From Agarophyton chilense (lineage: Eukaryota > Rhodophyta > Florideophyceae > Gracilariales > Gracilariaceae), in contig JARGXX010000098.1 in the NCBI GenBank assembly GCA_030374765.1, positions 496,001 to 560,000 on the forward strand: a stretch of DNA of 64,000 bases. The letters are read 5' to 3'. This document shows, piece by piece, positions 1 through 12,180 of the stretch (the first letter of the stretch is position 1; each line of letters starts with the position of its first letter). Made by a program: the position numbers and the translations under genes. Under the pieces are notes generated by a model. The model searched no databases. It was not told the origin of the DNA and worked only from the letters and a program-made list of their open reading frames with translations.

Positions 1-783
1 GATGCCATGCAAATCCTCCGTCCCAACCTCATTGAAGGCATGCAGTTTAACTTCACCGCCCCCATCTCCAGCACGTTTGCGCTGGGGAATACCATCGAAA
101 TGGGCGCAAAAGACCATCCGGGCCAGTTTGCTTTCAACGCCAACTACTTCACCAATCGCATCGTCATGATGTCCCGCACCACCCCGTCCGACCGCAGGGT
201 CAACGGTCGCATTTTCATCAACCACACACCGGCGCTCACCAGCAAGATCATCGCGGACGTCGGCTTGGAACCCGACTCCTCCAAGGCGTCCTGGGATCTC
301 GACTATCGTGGCAGCGATTTTTGCAGTCAACTCAAGTTTGGAAACGGTGTCGTCGCTGTTTCGTATCTTCAATCCGTCGCACCGTGTCTCGCGTTCGGAG
401 GAGAGGGGTTTTATCAACACAAGAGTTTCTTTTCCGCAATCACGTTGGCAGCCAAATATTTTACAAGCACCGACACTGCGTCGCTTTCTCTGTCCTCGTT
501 TGGCCCCATTTTGGCCAACTACGTGCACCGCGTCAGTCCCAAGGTTTCATTCGCCACCGAGATTTTCGTCGATGCGCGCACCAGGGATTCTCACCTCACC
601 CTGGGTTATCGCTTCGATCTCAACAGTGCCACCGTCATTGGTCACGTCGATTCTACCGGCAGAGTGGCCGCCACGCTCGAAGAAAAGATCAACCCGGCCT
701 TGACCCTCACATTGTCGGGCGAACTTGACCACGTCAAGGAAGATTACAAGTTCGGATTCGGTGTTAATATTGGTGGTGCATAA
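1..783 (+). CDS. TOM40: Mitochondrial import receptor Tom40, C-terminal part (5' end outside window)
   Basis: The frame is open from base 1 (GAT GCC ATG) to TAA at 781, so the N-terminus lies off the window and the ATG at 7 is probably internal. The roughly 258 visible residues read as alternating short amphipathic strands separated by turns, ending in a strand-like segment (DYKFGFGVNIGGA), as expected for a 19-strand porin-type beta-barrel. Segments such as EGMQFNFTAPISSTFALGN fit the first strands of the Tom40/VDAC superfamily, and the Tom40 family (about 300-400 residues) fits better than VDAC. Known role: the general import pore of the mitochondrial outer membrane TOM complex. I see no intron in the visible part. 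Family assignment is by pattern recognition; VDAC is the main alternative. Confidence 0.8.
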   Translation, partial: DAMQILRPNLIEGMQFNFTAPISSTFALGNTIEMGAKDHPGQFAFNANYFTNRIVMMSRTTPSDRRVNGRIFINHTPALTSKIIADVGLEPDSSKASWDLDYRGSDFCSQLKFGNGVVAVSYLQSVAPCLAFGGEGFYQHKSFFSAITLAAKYFTSTDTASLSLSSFGPILANYVHRVSPKVSFATEIFVDARTRDSHLTLGYRFDLNSATVIGHVDSTGRVAATLEEKINPALTLTLSGELDHVKEDYKFGFGVNIGGA

Positions 784-1300
784 TCTGTCCCCGCTCTTTT
801 CATCCACCTCGGCTTGAGAGCCGCATCTTATCTCGGTGTAAAACTACGCACTTGGAACGTGCTCATTCCACGCCATGCGCCCCAAATGTACTTTGACCGA
901 GAGATATGCGCCTTCTTGCGATGTCACTTTTGAATACGTCAAAGTGGTACAAGGTAGCATCACTTGTGCAATCGGCCAACTACTTGTTCGACGAGCTGTA
1001 GTCCAGACAAGCGCAATCAGCTCAACAGGTAGCAATCCTAACAACTGAACCGCCCCACCGAGTGTCAGTGGTACGGTCCATCCATCTCGTTGTTCCGGCT
1101 TGTAAAGTTTTCACATCCAACGTCACCTCTGTTTGTCACTTTCTGTCTATCAAGCCCGGAGCCATGACTGAGCAACTACGCCGAGGCCCACTGCGAAACG
1201 TCACACTGCACTAGCTTGATGATGTTTCTGTGGCTTGTTCATATGTTGGGATAGGGGATTGGTGGCATTCGCCATGTCTAGGCTAGTACTGTCGGTGATG
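784..1300. other. 3' flank of Tom40, no gene seen
   Basis: About 500 bases of moderate GC content with no convincing ORF. It contains the 3' UTR of the Tom40 gene and runs up to the TA dinucleotide that precedes the mariner-type terminal sequence at 1303. I see no RNA gene or repeat in it. Confidence 0.5.
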
Positions 1301-1302
1301 TA

Positions 1303-2616
1303 CAGTGCGTTTCAAAAACACATCCTTTCCTAAAACCGGTCAAAAAATGGCGTTTTCTGTACTGTAGAGCGAATTTCTCACCGAATAAAACCTTTTCAAG
1401 TAAAAAACCTTGTTTCTTAAACATATCCTTTATACAATATAGAGCGTCATTATGACTTTTGTACCGCTTTCATCTCGCCAAAACTATATGAAAACTATTA
1501 GAATGGACCACAAAGGCATGATCCCAACTTTTATAGCGCAAAAACAAATAAAAAGCCCAAAAACAAACAATTATTACATAACACTCTGTTTGGTATCAAT
1601 TTAAGCGATGTTTGAGCCATACCGCATTTTTTCTGACACAAAAACGCGTGTAAGTAAGCTTTATCTGTTCTGCGATACTTCGTTGTGCAAAAATAATTGA
1701 AAAAAAAACAGTGTTTTCATGTAAAATGTTCTTAAATATGACGCAAATTCAAAATTCAAAATTAATTAAACTGTACAACAACAAAATCTTCTTTTGAAGA
1801 ACGCACCATAATCTCAAATGTGCGTTGTGTTCCTCATAAAAGCCTCAATAAAAAAAGAGAGAATGAAAAAAAGATAATTTTTTGGACGAAAACTGTGAAT
1901 ATAGACAGACCAGGTTTTTTAATTTTTAATAGCATAATTATTGCAAAATAAATTTGAGTTTTGTAAGAAAAATTCTTTGATTATACATCTGAGATGGTTT
2001 TAGATGGCATATTTGAAGTAATACCAACTTTTGAAGTAATAATAACTTAAATAGCGTTTGTAAAAGCTGTAATGACTTAGAAACGTTATGATAAAGTGTT
2101 AGAAAGTTTTGTGCTACTTTATTCCTACTTTACGTATGAATTAAATTATGATTGTTAGCAGGATAGTGCGCTTGTAAAACAGTCAAATGTTTAGAAACAG
2201 TTCATGAATGGTTTAAATATGACTGATACGGATCTTTCATGACGAATTTCTAATGTTCACTTTATTGAAAACACCAATGGAGTACTAGATCAGATGATTT
2301 ATGGGCAAATTAGACAGTTCAGTACAGTTTTTTATTCGAAAGTTTGTATCACAAATTACTGTGACAAAATAACGTTTACTTTAATTCATTTTTTATTGAA
2401 TAAATGATAACACACTCCGTAAGTGTTAGTAGGGTTAAAGAGGCGAAAACAAACTACTGAAAGCGCGCTGTAGAGAATATGGCTGACGAAAGGATATGTT
2501 TTTGAAACAGTATTTTGACTTGATATTTTTCATGTGTTGTTTTTATTGAGTGTACTGTAGTCGAAAAGGCATTTTACGAAATATTTGTGCAAGGGTTATG
2601 TTTTTGAAACATACTT
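1303..2616. mobile_element. Degenerate Tc1/mariner-type element relic
   Basis: A very AT-rich block begins after TA with CAGTGCGTTTCAAAAACA and ends with the inverted counterpart around 2594-2616 (GGTTATGTTTTTGAAACATA). A second right-end-like copy sits at 2486-2508 (GGATATGTTTTTGAAACAGT). The same terminal sequence recurs at 4710 and 17787 in this window. No intact ORF remains. The stretch around 1520-1660 resembles the start of the copy at 17787, where a mariner N-terminal helix-turn-helix region can still be read. The second right end suggests a nested or tandem insertion. Confidence 0.55.
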
Positions 2617-2654
2617 TACCTTGATATCTGAGCATATGTCGATATGTTGTTGCT

Positions 2655-3262
2655 TCTATGGCGGGGTAGTGGTTTCCTGGGTTGTGGTTAATCTAAGACC
2701 GTGAGGTTTTTGTACAGTGGGAGGGTTCGGTTGCAGATGTGCATCCGTTTTTTTCAAGAGTATACATTTGACTGCATCAGGTTGGGAGAGGTGTGTTCCT
2801 TGCGATTTGAGTGTGATGGTTCAGTTCAGGAATCGCGTGGGTGTGTCTAGCCTTATGAGTTTGTACTTGGTCAACATTTTGCGATAGAGTTGGCTAAGGA
2901 GTGATTGGTGCGATGCTGAGACCAGGAAGTTGTCCATGGTTGTGCTTACGACTGTGAGGCCGTTGTTCGTTGTGAGTGTGTAGAGGCAACGGTCATGCTT
3001 TAAGCTGATGAAGCCTAATGACTTGAGGAAGTTGTGTAGCCCGTGGATTTAGTATGGCGCTGAAAGAGATCTGTAGATGGTTGTATTGCTCATGAAGATA
3101 TGCTGATTTGATATCAAAATGTTCTACAGGCATGTTCATTGTGGCGTGAAATGCTAACAGCATGCCTTAAGATGTCCGATGTGCCTCGGTTCACAGTGTA
3201 ATCTCGGATTTATCAGATCTCTCCTAAGGTGGCACCTGAGTTGGCGTTTGAGTATTGTAAAC
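2655..3262 (-). pseudogene. Copia-type reverse transcriptase fragment
   Basis: Translating the minus strand from about 3262 down to 2655 gives a Ty1/copia reverse-transcriptase core with stops: MNMPVEHFDIKSAYLHE (the variant of the family's D-x-K-x-A-[FY]-L-H motif), then NFLKSLGFISLKHDRCLYT, a degraded active-site region (TTMDNFLVSAS where the family has YVDD-[ILM]), and LTKYKLIRLDTPTRFL. Several in-frame stops interrupt it. It lies immediately outside the left end of the large inverted-repeat element and is a separate, older insertion. No LTRs were found for it. Confidence 0.65.
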
Positions 3263-3551
3263 GTCATATCCGTTCAAGTTTAGTTTGGGGACACAACGCG
3301 AGTGGCTACAACCCAAGGGGACACAAGTAGTAGATATGCCCTCGAGCGTACCAGCCCAGGATAGGGCAAAGAAAAGAAGTCAAAAAAAGACGACAGAAAG
3401 AATGAGTGTAATGGGTGGGGAGTGCGAATGATAAAATGACCAATATATATGTGGCAGGCAGAGGCGAAGGTATCAAGGTGTGATATAATAAATGAAATGT
3501 GTAAAGGCTTATACCACGATTTAAAGACTGGATGAATATATCGCAAACGTT

Positions 3552-4330
3552 CTAAAAAATAGTATTGTTCTTCTTTCTGACTCCGGCACGATGAAGACGG
3601 CTTTTATAATGAACTCGGAGATCGTGGACTTCGGAAAACTTGATATCACAAAAGCAGCACCAGAAGTCGGTTTATTTGTAATAAGCGCGTCGTAGTGCGT
3701 TTTGGTGCTTACGACCGCCTTGATGTACCTCTAATTGGCGCTGGCTCTGCACTTTGATGCTTCAAACGGCACAGCGCTTCAGGAAGATTTTACGACAGGG
3801 AGTACGGCGGCGACGGTTCTCACGCTGAGTAACGACCCGAAGGATATGGCGGGCGCGCGGGTTGGTAAGGGGTTCGATAGAGAGCGAAGAGTCGGCGAGG
3901 GGTGTGGATTCCTTGGTGAAGCTGACAGCTTCCACTTCCGAATCGGAACCTTGCATAGTTGAATGTTCGCTTAAGGAAATTGAAGACGTTAGCACTTTAT
4001 ACAAGACAGAAAAAAGTCAGTACTTGAACACAATACCAAAAGAGCAGTGAAAGTCACTTACTCTTGAACGAATGCCGAATGGCCGTATATTTTAAACCCT
4101 ACGCCGTATCACTCGGTTCTGTTAACAACAGGAGGTGCTAAACAGTCCCATGTGAGCGATGGGTTCGCAGAAAATGTCGGCGCAGTCGCGTTTGAAAGCG
4201 GACCCAAACCCCAAGTAAAGAAAGAAAAGGAAGGGGGTTGATGACAAGAGAGGCACAGACTGTGCTAAAAGATAGTTTTGGTGCCAAGGAGGGAGGGGTG
4301 GTGAGCCGCTTTTGTCGAGCTGACTCGACC
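3552..4330 (-). pseudogene. Two-finger C2H2 protein gene in left TIR (broken)
   Basis: Read on the minus strand, this is the counterpart of the gene in the right repeat. A conserved GTAAGT donor (forward ACTTAC near 4057) follows a TATA box at 4361-4367. The downstream exon encodes an acidic stretch (GSDSEVEAVSFTKE), a basic patch (RENRRRR) and then two C2H2 units. The first finger is broken: its second cysteine codon has become TGA (CAV-stop-SIK). There is another stop (K-stop-TDF) between the fingers. The second finger survives as WCCFCDIKFSEVHDLRVHYK followed by SRLH, spacing C-x2-C-x12-H-x5-H as in U1/JAZ-type fingers. The gene ends in TAG at 3552-3554. Confidence 0.6.
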
Positions 4331-4360
4331 AGAGTTGGTCGGTGCCGATCGAGGTCGGCC

Positions 4361-4367
4361 TTATATA
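4361..4367 (-). promoter_or_regulatory. TATA box in left TIR
   Basis: TATATAA on the minus strand, followed by GGCCGACCTCGATCGG. The right TIR has TATAAAAGGCCGATCTCGG at the matching place. Conservation in both repeats with outward direction supports a core promoter for the zinc-finger gene. Confidence 0.5.
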
Positions 4368-4709
4368 GAAAATTTGGAGGTAGGCCGGCGCGGGACTTCG
4401 TGCGGCTTCCGGTCCGGTACCGGCCAGCCTGTCCAAATTGCGCGCCTTACTCGACGCAAAACGCATTTGCGTTTCGTACTGAAGTTGTGGCTCTAAATAA
4501 ATCTTCTTTCTACAGCATTGCGTCCAAATAATAGCTTAATTCTTATCTTAGTTGAGTGAAACTGTAGGACCGATGCGCGTCGCTTAAGTTCATATACACG
4601 AAGCGGCAGGCGTTTCACTCGTGCGTTTTAAACGCCTCACAAGTATGTTGTCGTCGGCGCAGTGCTTGTTCCGGTACAGTAGTGCACGTTAAAATTATAA
4701 GACCACGTA

Positions 4710-4730
4710 CAGTGCGTTTAAAAATATATC
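4710..4730 (+). repeat. Isolated mariner-type terminal sequence
   Basis: CAGTGCGTTTAAAAATATATC after a TA, the same terminal family as at 1303 and 17787. It lies just inside the left TIR. No matching right end was located nearby, so this is a relic or solo end. Confidence 0.4.
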
Positions 4731-5036
4731 TCTAGTCAGACAGAACCCTAGCGTAATTAAAACGGCAAACCACTTTTTTGGGAGGTTGTCATACCTCTGT
4801 GTGTCGCCATGTCACCATCCCAAACCTTCGCCAGTGACCGTATTCTCCTCGGTTTCTGGTCATCACCGTCAAGCCTCCGAAGAAACGCAGCCCTCCGTCA
4901 ACAAACTATCTGTGTTCAGGCCTTCTCGGAGCAGTTTTCGGACGAGAAGACAACGTAGAAGATTTTCAGAGCAAAAAATTGCCGTTTAGCAAGCTAGTGA
5001 TATCATCCCAAGGGTCATCAAGCATGCAGAGCAAGC

Positions 5037-7028
5037 ATGCAGAACAAGCAAGCCTCTATTGACCCCGGCCCGCCTCCTGGGTCTAAGCGGTGCTGTAACT
5101 GCTTACAGCCTCTTATGAACAGTTTGCGTACCGTTTCCGCTTCCCGACAGCTGACGCTGTCCAATACTCCCATTGAAGATAACCCTTTCCGGCAAAATGA
5201 GAGTCGTAACTCGTCCAAAAAATCCCTCAGACTGTGCACCTCTTGTGACAAAGAATTTGATTTCATAGCAAAGATTCTGGCAGATTCCAAGACCGACTTA
5301 TCCCCGTCAGTTGGAGGAGAAACAACAACTTATCATGGAGAGCACTCCTTGTTATGGAATGAACGATTGATTATCAACAAGCCTCAGACGGCTCACCCAA
5401 GCGACAGGATGGTTTGAACAACTTGATAACAGGCGAAAGAAAGAACGAGTCTTTGTAGAATGTCAGAAATGCAAATCAACCAAGAACCTGTCGCTATTTT
5501 CTTCACAGCCCAGTATTTCACTTTCTGAAACCACTACAACAGCGTCTACAGGGCTATGTACAGTGCTAAAAGCGCTCCCTGTGAGCGATGGTACATCGGA
5601 TGAATGAACCAGGAAACGGACAGAAAAAGGGTCGCCTCCCCACAACGGAGGGCACAAGATGCGGTCAAGAGCCTTTACTTACTTCATGTACAAGATTTCA
5701 AATGTTGTGAATCGCGCGAAGCACTTGAGCTAGGAAGAGCTACCAAACGTTTCGAAATTGTTCACGAATAGAAGAGCAACACTGAATGAGACGTTTGAGG
5801 CAGGAACGATTTTCAAACTTCTTTGGCAAGAGTGCGGGGACCACAAACACATTTTCCACAAGCACTACACGGCCTTTAAAAATCTCTTGGCCGAAGTGAA
5901 GTATGACGAATGTCCCTGCTGTCTTCGGAATGTGTCAGGACGCGATACTCGTGTTCTGTTTTCTCAACGAACTCATAGTTTTGCGGAACAAGTTGTTATG
6001 GAAGAGACCTGTGTAGCTCTGCTGTGGCAAAGAGCCAAGGATTCACGCTCAACACATCCCTTTCAAGATCACAGAAGTCATACTTCAGCAGGCAGTGAAA
6101 AGCGTTTACCTCCCCCCTGAGATACGCAGACGGCATTGAGGAAGCTGCAAACTGCGCCTCACAAATTGTTAAGAATGCAACACGAGTCTGTCAGAGATGT
6201 TACATGACTCTGAAAAGAAAGATTGGTGAGATGTTCACCTTCAAACCGGACGGGTTTCCGGACGTGGCGATGTACAAAGTATGTACACATTACGATAATT
6301 TTCTTCACGGAGAACACAGTATCCGGAAGACATTACAACTCAAAGAGATGTACGAAAAGTATCCATGCTTGTTTAGTAATTCCATTTCGAAGTTCAGCAG
6401 CCCAAAGAAGCCGCACGGACCGTCATCCACGTCTAATCCGAAGCCACGGCCGAAAAGTTACCGCACATTTTACCGTCTCGTGGCTTCCGTGTGCAAGATG
6501 TGTATTTTTGTCGGTTGTCCAAGTTCTTAGGGACAAGGATCGCTCGCAGCATCTCTTGCAACAGTCACGAGTTTCATTAATGATGGCGTCGTCACTTCGA
6601 CAGAAGAAAAGATGCAACTACCATCAACTGTTGCCATCCAAGGCCATTTGAGATATTTATGTGGCCACTACAAGACTAAGAGTGTTGCATACACCAACGG
6701 GGAATTTTCGTTAGAAGAAGAGCTCAAGGTCGTACCGGTTTCGTTGTGGACACATAAGTTTACCACGCTGGAGTCACGTAGAGAGCGATTAATGCGGCTT
6801 CTCATATTGAAGGAAGGGCAAGGTGCCTTATTGAGGTTGCCACTACATGCTGGAAATCAGCTAAACGTCTCGCCGGTGGCTCTAGCTTCTCTTCCAAGGC
6901 ATTATTTTCGCAAAGTTTTTTGGCGTCCTAAGTGTAGAGCAATCCCAGATTGGGAAATACATCTCGGGTGTTCGAGTCCCGCTCTCGTGAAGAGAGGTAA
7001 CTCAGCGAACGAGCCTTCGTGCCACTGA
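5037..7028 (+). pseudogene. ORF A: cysteine-rich protein, frameshifted
   Basis: No single frame covers the region, but coding-like segments follow one another: 5037-5417 (RCCNCLQPLMNSL, then LRLCTSCDKEF), about 5451-5600 (ECQKCKSTKNLSLF), 5758-6060 (FHKHYTAFKNLL and YDECPCCLRN), then frame 3 from 6123 to 7028 (ATRVCQRCYMTLKRKIGEMF) with a TAG at 6528. At least four C-x2-C pairs plus His residues suggest one or more zinc-binding modules. Placed just upstream of ORF B on the same strand, it may be the N-terminal part of B's protein separated by insertion and frameshifts, because related transposon proteins begin with such modules. That link is inference. I do not recognise a named family. Confidence 0.4.
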
Positions 7029-7965
7029 TGCGTGGGTGTAAGACCACGGTGATTCAGGCAATACCTACGAAGGTGATGAACCCAGGAAAAGGGGAAGAAT
7101 CAAAGGGGGAACCAAGGACAAGGATATTGCGCGGACAACGGCAAAGCATAGGGCGAAAACGTGGGGCGAAATAGGACGCACGGCCAAGCGTACAGACCTA
7201 TGAAGGGGTATCCACACTGGATAAGAGAAATAAAAACGGGTAAAAACAACCCTATACAGAGGCGGTGTAGTGACCTGAACACAGGAAAACCAACAAAAGA
7301 AAGAAACGCACCAATAACGATGGTACAGTGACGCCTGAGCTTCCGGAAGGGATAGACTAGGCAAATCGGTCCCGGTCCCTCCCGTTCAGAGATGGAGACT
7401 CGCGTAGGCGACATAATCTAGAGCCAAGCACTCGGTTACCATTTACTTGGTGGTATCGATGGCGGTGAAGCCATCGCTTTAGTCTATTATAGACAGTGAA
7501 CTACATGTGTAGACTATAGTAGTGCAAACCAATCCTGGTCCATACATGTATCATACGTTTAACCCCAGCCTTGCACATCCATCCGTCCACTACGGTGCTA
7601 CTGTAGAGACTTAACTAACATACCTTCTAAGGTGTCTAAAATACTAAAAACTAATATTACTCATAAAATCACCAACGTGGTCCCCGATATATCGGACGCC
7701 ATATGAATGGTGCCCTGACCGGTTATACGCACACGCGTTGCTCTACACTAAGCCTTATCCAGTTCCAATGCTTCACACTTGATGCCTCTGCATGCGGACC
7801 ACTGGTCTGGGTTTGTCGGCTGGTATCGCAACGAGAGGAGGCAGTGCCCTTCTCGAGGTTTCAAATGAATTGGGTGCTGCGGTCCACCCCAAAGTCATGC
7901 ATCTTTATAAAGATGCTTAGATGAAAGGAGCGTTGTCGACGCCTTTTTCAGAGCGCATTAAGTAG
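7029..7965 (+). other. Gap between ORF A and ORF B; small palindrome inside
   Basis: No convincing coding frame. It contains a perfect 12-base palindrome CCGATATATCGG at 7684-7695, whose core CGATATATCG also occurs in the palindrome at 12163. Short ORFs here show no family features. It could be a degraded intron or a small inserted element. Confidence 0.4.
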
Positions 7966-10900
7966 GACAGCTATGTGGTTTTTGCTCACGACAACATCGA
8001 CGCAGACCACTATCGGATGATAGTTTTCAAGGACACTCGCTCGAAATCCTTTCACAGGACGATTGCTGTAGCTCAGAAATTTTCTGTTCACTCGCCGATA
8101 CGGACTAGTTTGCGACACACCTCATTGACTGCAAGGTTTGCAAATACTTCAAAGCTACTAACACCGACAAGTAAGGAAAGCATCAGCACCAGAAATGCGA
8201 AAGCGTTACTGTTGGGATGCGTAGGAGTTTTTTCTGAGATTCTGCTGTCTCCTGATTTATCGAAAGGTGCCACTTTCGGGAACGTCGTCTCAAATTGCTT
8301 GGAAGGTCACGCCACGGGAACAGCTACAGAAATCGATCATCTGCAATTCTTTGACCTGCCTTCGAACAGTTCTGCCACAACCGAGAAGGTACTAGAATAT
8401 TACCTGAAGGCCTCTATGGCGCGCGCTACCGAGGACAAATTGAGTCACGTTTCATGCATCTCCAATTGCCCTCTTTGCCTACGCCTATGGCAGGCACTCT
8501 ATGGGAACGTTCCTTCTGGACTAAGAAACTCAGAACTGGATGCTGTCGTTCCTGTCCCCGGTGGGATGCATTTCTTTATTATGGGTCTTTGCGACGTTGC
8601 CAAAAGGCTCTGCTACCATTCCTTCATAAGTTCACTCGTTTGTTTGTCTGTATTAAAGGAAGGGGCATCTTCTCGGTTTCTACAATAAAAGGATCCCAAA
8701 ACCATTCTTCGAGTCTTTGGACAAGTGTCGAGTGCATGCGGTCGCGCGATAATCGACAGCTTGATGCAAACAGGAGATCTCGGAGATGACCATATGCCCC
8801 ATTTTCGTGCTGGCGAATGCTGGCGGACTGTGCATGAAACAGCCTATTTGCTTCGAGCCTCTTCCAATACATCATCTGCGACGAACGCGGAGGAAGAGCA
8901 ACCGTTGTTTCTTTCATCAGCGTTTGAGGGGAAGGAATTGCTTCGCACTGGCCACAAGATTTTGGAAGCTCTCGAGAAAAAAGCCGCGCCACATGGGGAA
9001 AACAACTTTCGACACTTCGCTTTAGATTTGTACATAGGTGTTCTAGTTCCTTGTCTCATTTGTCGCTACTTGTCAAGAGCCGGGAAAGTAGAACGGCGTA
9101 CAGCAATGGTGGAGGAACTGGCTCCTGCCCTTTTTTGCCCCGGCAAGATGAACTACTACAAGGTCCTTCTCTACTATTTTCGGGAGCTAGAATGCGTCCC
9201 GCCGCCGGTTCGCGAAGCCATGTTGCAAGTAGACATAGCGACATCCAATTTCTCTGGAATGAATTCCTTCGGAAACATCGAGCAAAATGAAGCCCTAGAG
9301 CAGGTAGAGGTGCTCAGCACAACGCAGAATGCAAGGTGCAAGAGCAGAGAGTCTTTGAAGAAAAGCTTCTACACATGGGGAAAACTCGGGAAGGCATACA
9401 ATACTCTTCAAAGTTCCGTGTCAACTCCGAAAGCTGAAAAAGAATGGCTGAGGTCTGCCTACGAAAAGTGTCTCTCAAAGGGGGCTTTCAAGATGTTTCA
9501 GTTTCTCTGCAGCTCTCATGACAGAACTTCATGGTTAAGATCCGAACACTGCAGCCTTCCAGTGCTTACCAACTTCTTGCTGTCTCCACCGCTAGTCGTG
9601 ATCGCAGCGCAGCAAAAGAAGCTTCTCACAATGATGCAAGCAGTGTGGGAAGCTATGGACAGAGTGGGGGTGCGCTTTGTCCCAAAATTTAGGTCGAAGT
9701 CCTCACAGAGTGAAAAGAAGGACGCCAGCGATAAGAAAAAGGATGCTCTAGAATTTTTTAATGATCGATTCAAGCAACGCGAAGCTCAGGGGAGCTCCAC
9801 GCGGAAGGCCACTGTTGAAAAGCAGAAGAGCGCGAGTTCAATACTGTCGATGTGGCGGGAGCGGTCTCTAGAGACCGCAAAACTGGCAAAGGTTATAGCA
9901 TCTTCCGCCGCCACACCAGAGGAAAAGGGGGCCGCACTGTTGAGATTAGATCTTTTCCACCAGCATCCATACCTCGTGAGCTTGTACCCCGATGTGTTTC
10001 TGAATAATACCGGTGATGGTCCACGACCCCCTCATAAGTCAACCTTCTGGACCACGCTTCAGGATGCTTTGGGACACCGCGGAACGTTTATTCAATTGGG
10101 CTAACCCTCTCTTTCCTGCATCCGTGACAACTCAGGAACCGATACGGCCCAGTTGAAGTTGATTTACAGCATCAACTTCATGAATGCGATTCACATTCTT
10201 GTCGATTACGAAGACATTAGAACGATACGGCAGCATGCGCAAAAGTGCGCCCTCACGTCCATAAGCAGAGTGATAATCAACAACGGTAGATTTTTGAAAT
10301 GGTTGGATCTCTATTGTGCCGTACGTGAATGGGTTGTACCTCAGAAAAAATGGACGGAAATGTAAAGGGATTCATTGAGAAGTTCTGGAAGACTTCGGGC
10401 AGATGAAGATGGCGAGGGGAGCGTAGGAAGCTTTCAGCTCACTGTTCAGCCGCCCAAGAACTGGGAAGAAGTGCTTTCAAACCGTGAGTTCAAAGAAAAC
10501 CTTACTGCAGCGGTGGGAGCGCAGGCGATGATCGAAGCAGCAATTCTGCTAAAGAAGTTGAAATGCGGTCTGCTCGTGACGCTATCCGGTGTGAGATTGG
10601 TAGTGAAAAATAGAGCAAGGAATTGCTCTGACCCCGAACATTTAAGCGTTGTGATGACGACGACCACCGCTGGAACGCCGCTTGCAGTTATCCTTCATAA
10701 TTATCATGACGTTCAAGACGGGCAATATGAGAGGTTTGAATGTGATCCGTCATGGGCCTGGTGCATCCGTTTCTGTCTTGTTGAAACGACGGATTGTGTG
10801 CCATCACGCAAGGAAAATGTGATAGAGATCAGAAGACTTCCTTTTCTTGACTCGGAGCATGGTGAATCAGAGACTCAGATGCAGTTCTTAATGTACAAAG

Positions 10901-11823
10901 CTCTATCAACTGCCTTAAACAGGAGGGATGGCCAAGACGATGCACAAAACGGTGGAAGGCTGCTCTGCGTACAAGATAGTATGGACTCAGACAAAGTTGC
11001 CTTGGCGGCCCTCTAGCATATCTGTACGCCGAGCACAAACCTCCGAACCTATGTGAAAGGGAGGGGAAGGTACTTCGACGTTGGAAGCCTCATTGCAATT
11101 CTTTGGGAAGCACAGATAGATGTCCGTGCAACTGTTAGGATTTATTGCATCTGTGGAAATGACTTCAATCATTCTTGCTTAGTGGCATCGACGTCCAAAT
11201 TGATAACAACTTATCTACAGAACAAAGGAAGAATCGGAAACCTCAATTCTGAAGAGTCAGTGCAGTCACTATTTTATCTCACGTTTCTCAGCGCGGCCAG
11301 GGCTGAAAACCAGTCCCTCCTGAAACACCATGCTTTCATGTCCCGGCCGTGGAAGGCAGCTGCCAGGGAAATAATTGTGCGTCGTCCAGCGGCGTTGAAC
11401 ACTTGCGATGTGCTCCCGCAGGACGAAGAATTGGCCTTGGTCTACCAAAGAGCGGTTGTCTTAAATTGTGATACGTACTGTGAGGAATCCCTGCAAACAA
11501 AATTAATCAACCTTCCGTGCAAGTATGAGTTTGGGTACGCTGAAGATGGCTCTTTTCTTTTATGTACGCTGCAGGTCATCCGGTACAGGAAATCAATTTT
11601 GTCTTCTTTCAGGGCCAGATGTTCCTGTGGAAGATCAAGTCAGATTACGAGGTAATGCCAGGGCGGGCGGTGCTCATGTAGGAAGTCTGGGCGGAAGTGT
11701 GACGAACTGTGTTCTTGTTCGCGGAAAAGAGCAAATACGGAGGGTTATGAAGTAACTTTGGAGATGTTCCAGCGTTGCAAAAATCCTATCTTGGCACTAA
11801 TGGATGCATTGCAGAGCTTGTGA
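7966..11823 (+). pseudogene. ORF B: long transposon protein in one frame with six stops, cysteine-rich tail
   Basis: Frame 1 runs about 1285 codons with no frameshift but internal stops at 8686 (TAA), 10102 (TAA), 10363 (TAA), 11014 (TAG) and 11653 (TAA), plus a TAG just before the start at 7963. The translation starts VVFAHDNIDADH and reaches a region with SFHRT; this resembles the ADN-x-DHN ... FHGMG motif pair I recall from an unnamed eukaryotic transposon protein family. Further on are PVPGGMHFFIMG (compare GGFH-type motifs), NYYKVLLYYFRELE and MNSFGNIEQNEALEQ, a pattern also seen in DUF6589/KDZ-like transposases. The tail is cysteine-rich: RARCSCGRSS, then CQGGRCSCRKSGRKCDELCS, a CxC/tesmin-like arrangement, ending at TGA 11821. 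Likely role: transposase or transposase partner. The family name is tentative. Confidence 0.5.
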
Positions 11824-12109
11824 TGGCGTGCAAGTAAAGAAGGAGAGGCCACAACTTGGAGGGGCTTAGCTCTCATCTTACGGCATCTTGATGCCTCTTC
11901 GGTACTTCATTAGAAAGCTGGATAACTCATCTCCTTCTGCATCAAGAGGGATAGGGGAGAGTCAAAGCCAATGCCGCAGGAGAAGGGCACAAAGTCCGAG
12001 ATGTTTCTTCAAAGGAAGCGGAAGGTAGCCCTATCATAAGTGCCCGAATCTGGGCTTTGACGAAATTCGCAAGTCTTTTACACTATGGTTCTATCTGTAG
12101 TGCTTGTAC

Positions 12110-12127
12110 TGTACGATACATCGTACA
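12110..12127. repeat. Palindrome copy 1 (TGTACGAT-AC-ATCGTACA)
   Basis: Two perfect 8-base arms around a 2-base centre. One of four near-identical copies, two on each side of ORF C. Confidence 0.8.
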
Positions 12128-12162
12128 TAAGCTAATTTTTGGAATATTTGGAAACCGCCTAA

Positions 12163-12180
12163 TCTACGATATATCGTACA
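12163..12180. repeat. Palindrome copy 2 (TCTACGAT-AT-ATCGTACA)
   Basis: Same palindrome with one arm mismatch, 53 bases after copy 1. It is followed by TTAA at 12181-12184. Confidence 0.75.

Larger units (their letters stand above)
3264..4641 (+). repeat. Left terminal inverted repeat (1378 bases)
   Basis: Reads outside-in from TCATATCCGTTCAA through GGGGACACAACGC and AACCCAAGGGGACACAAGTA to TGCGTTTTAAACGCCTCACA. The reverse complement of the right copy follows it base for base with scattered substitutions and few indels. It carries a decayed zinc-finger gene and its promoter, both pointing out of the element. Confidence 0.85.

Noticed and set aside
6930-7000. tRNA-like stretch with a B-box-like GTTCGAGTCCC
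   Set aside because: The T-stem does not pair properly in the tRNA register and no acceptor stem or anticodon arm can be drawn.
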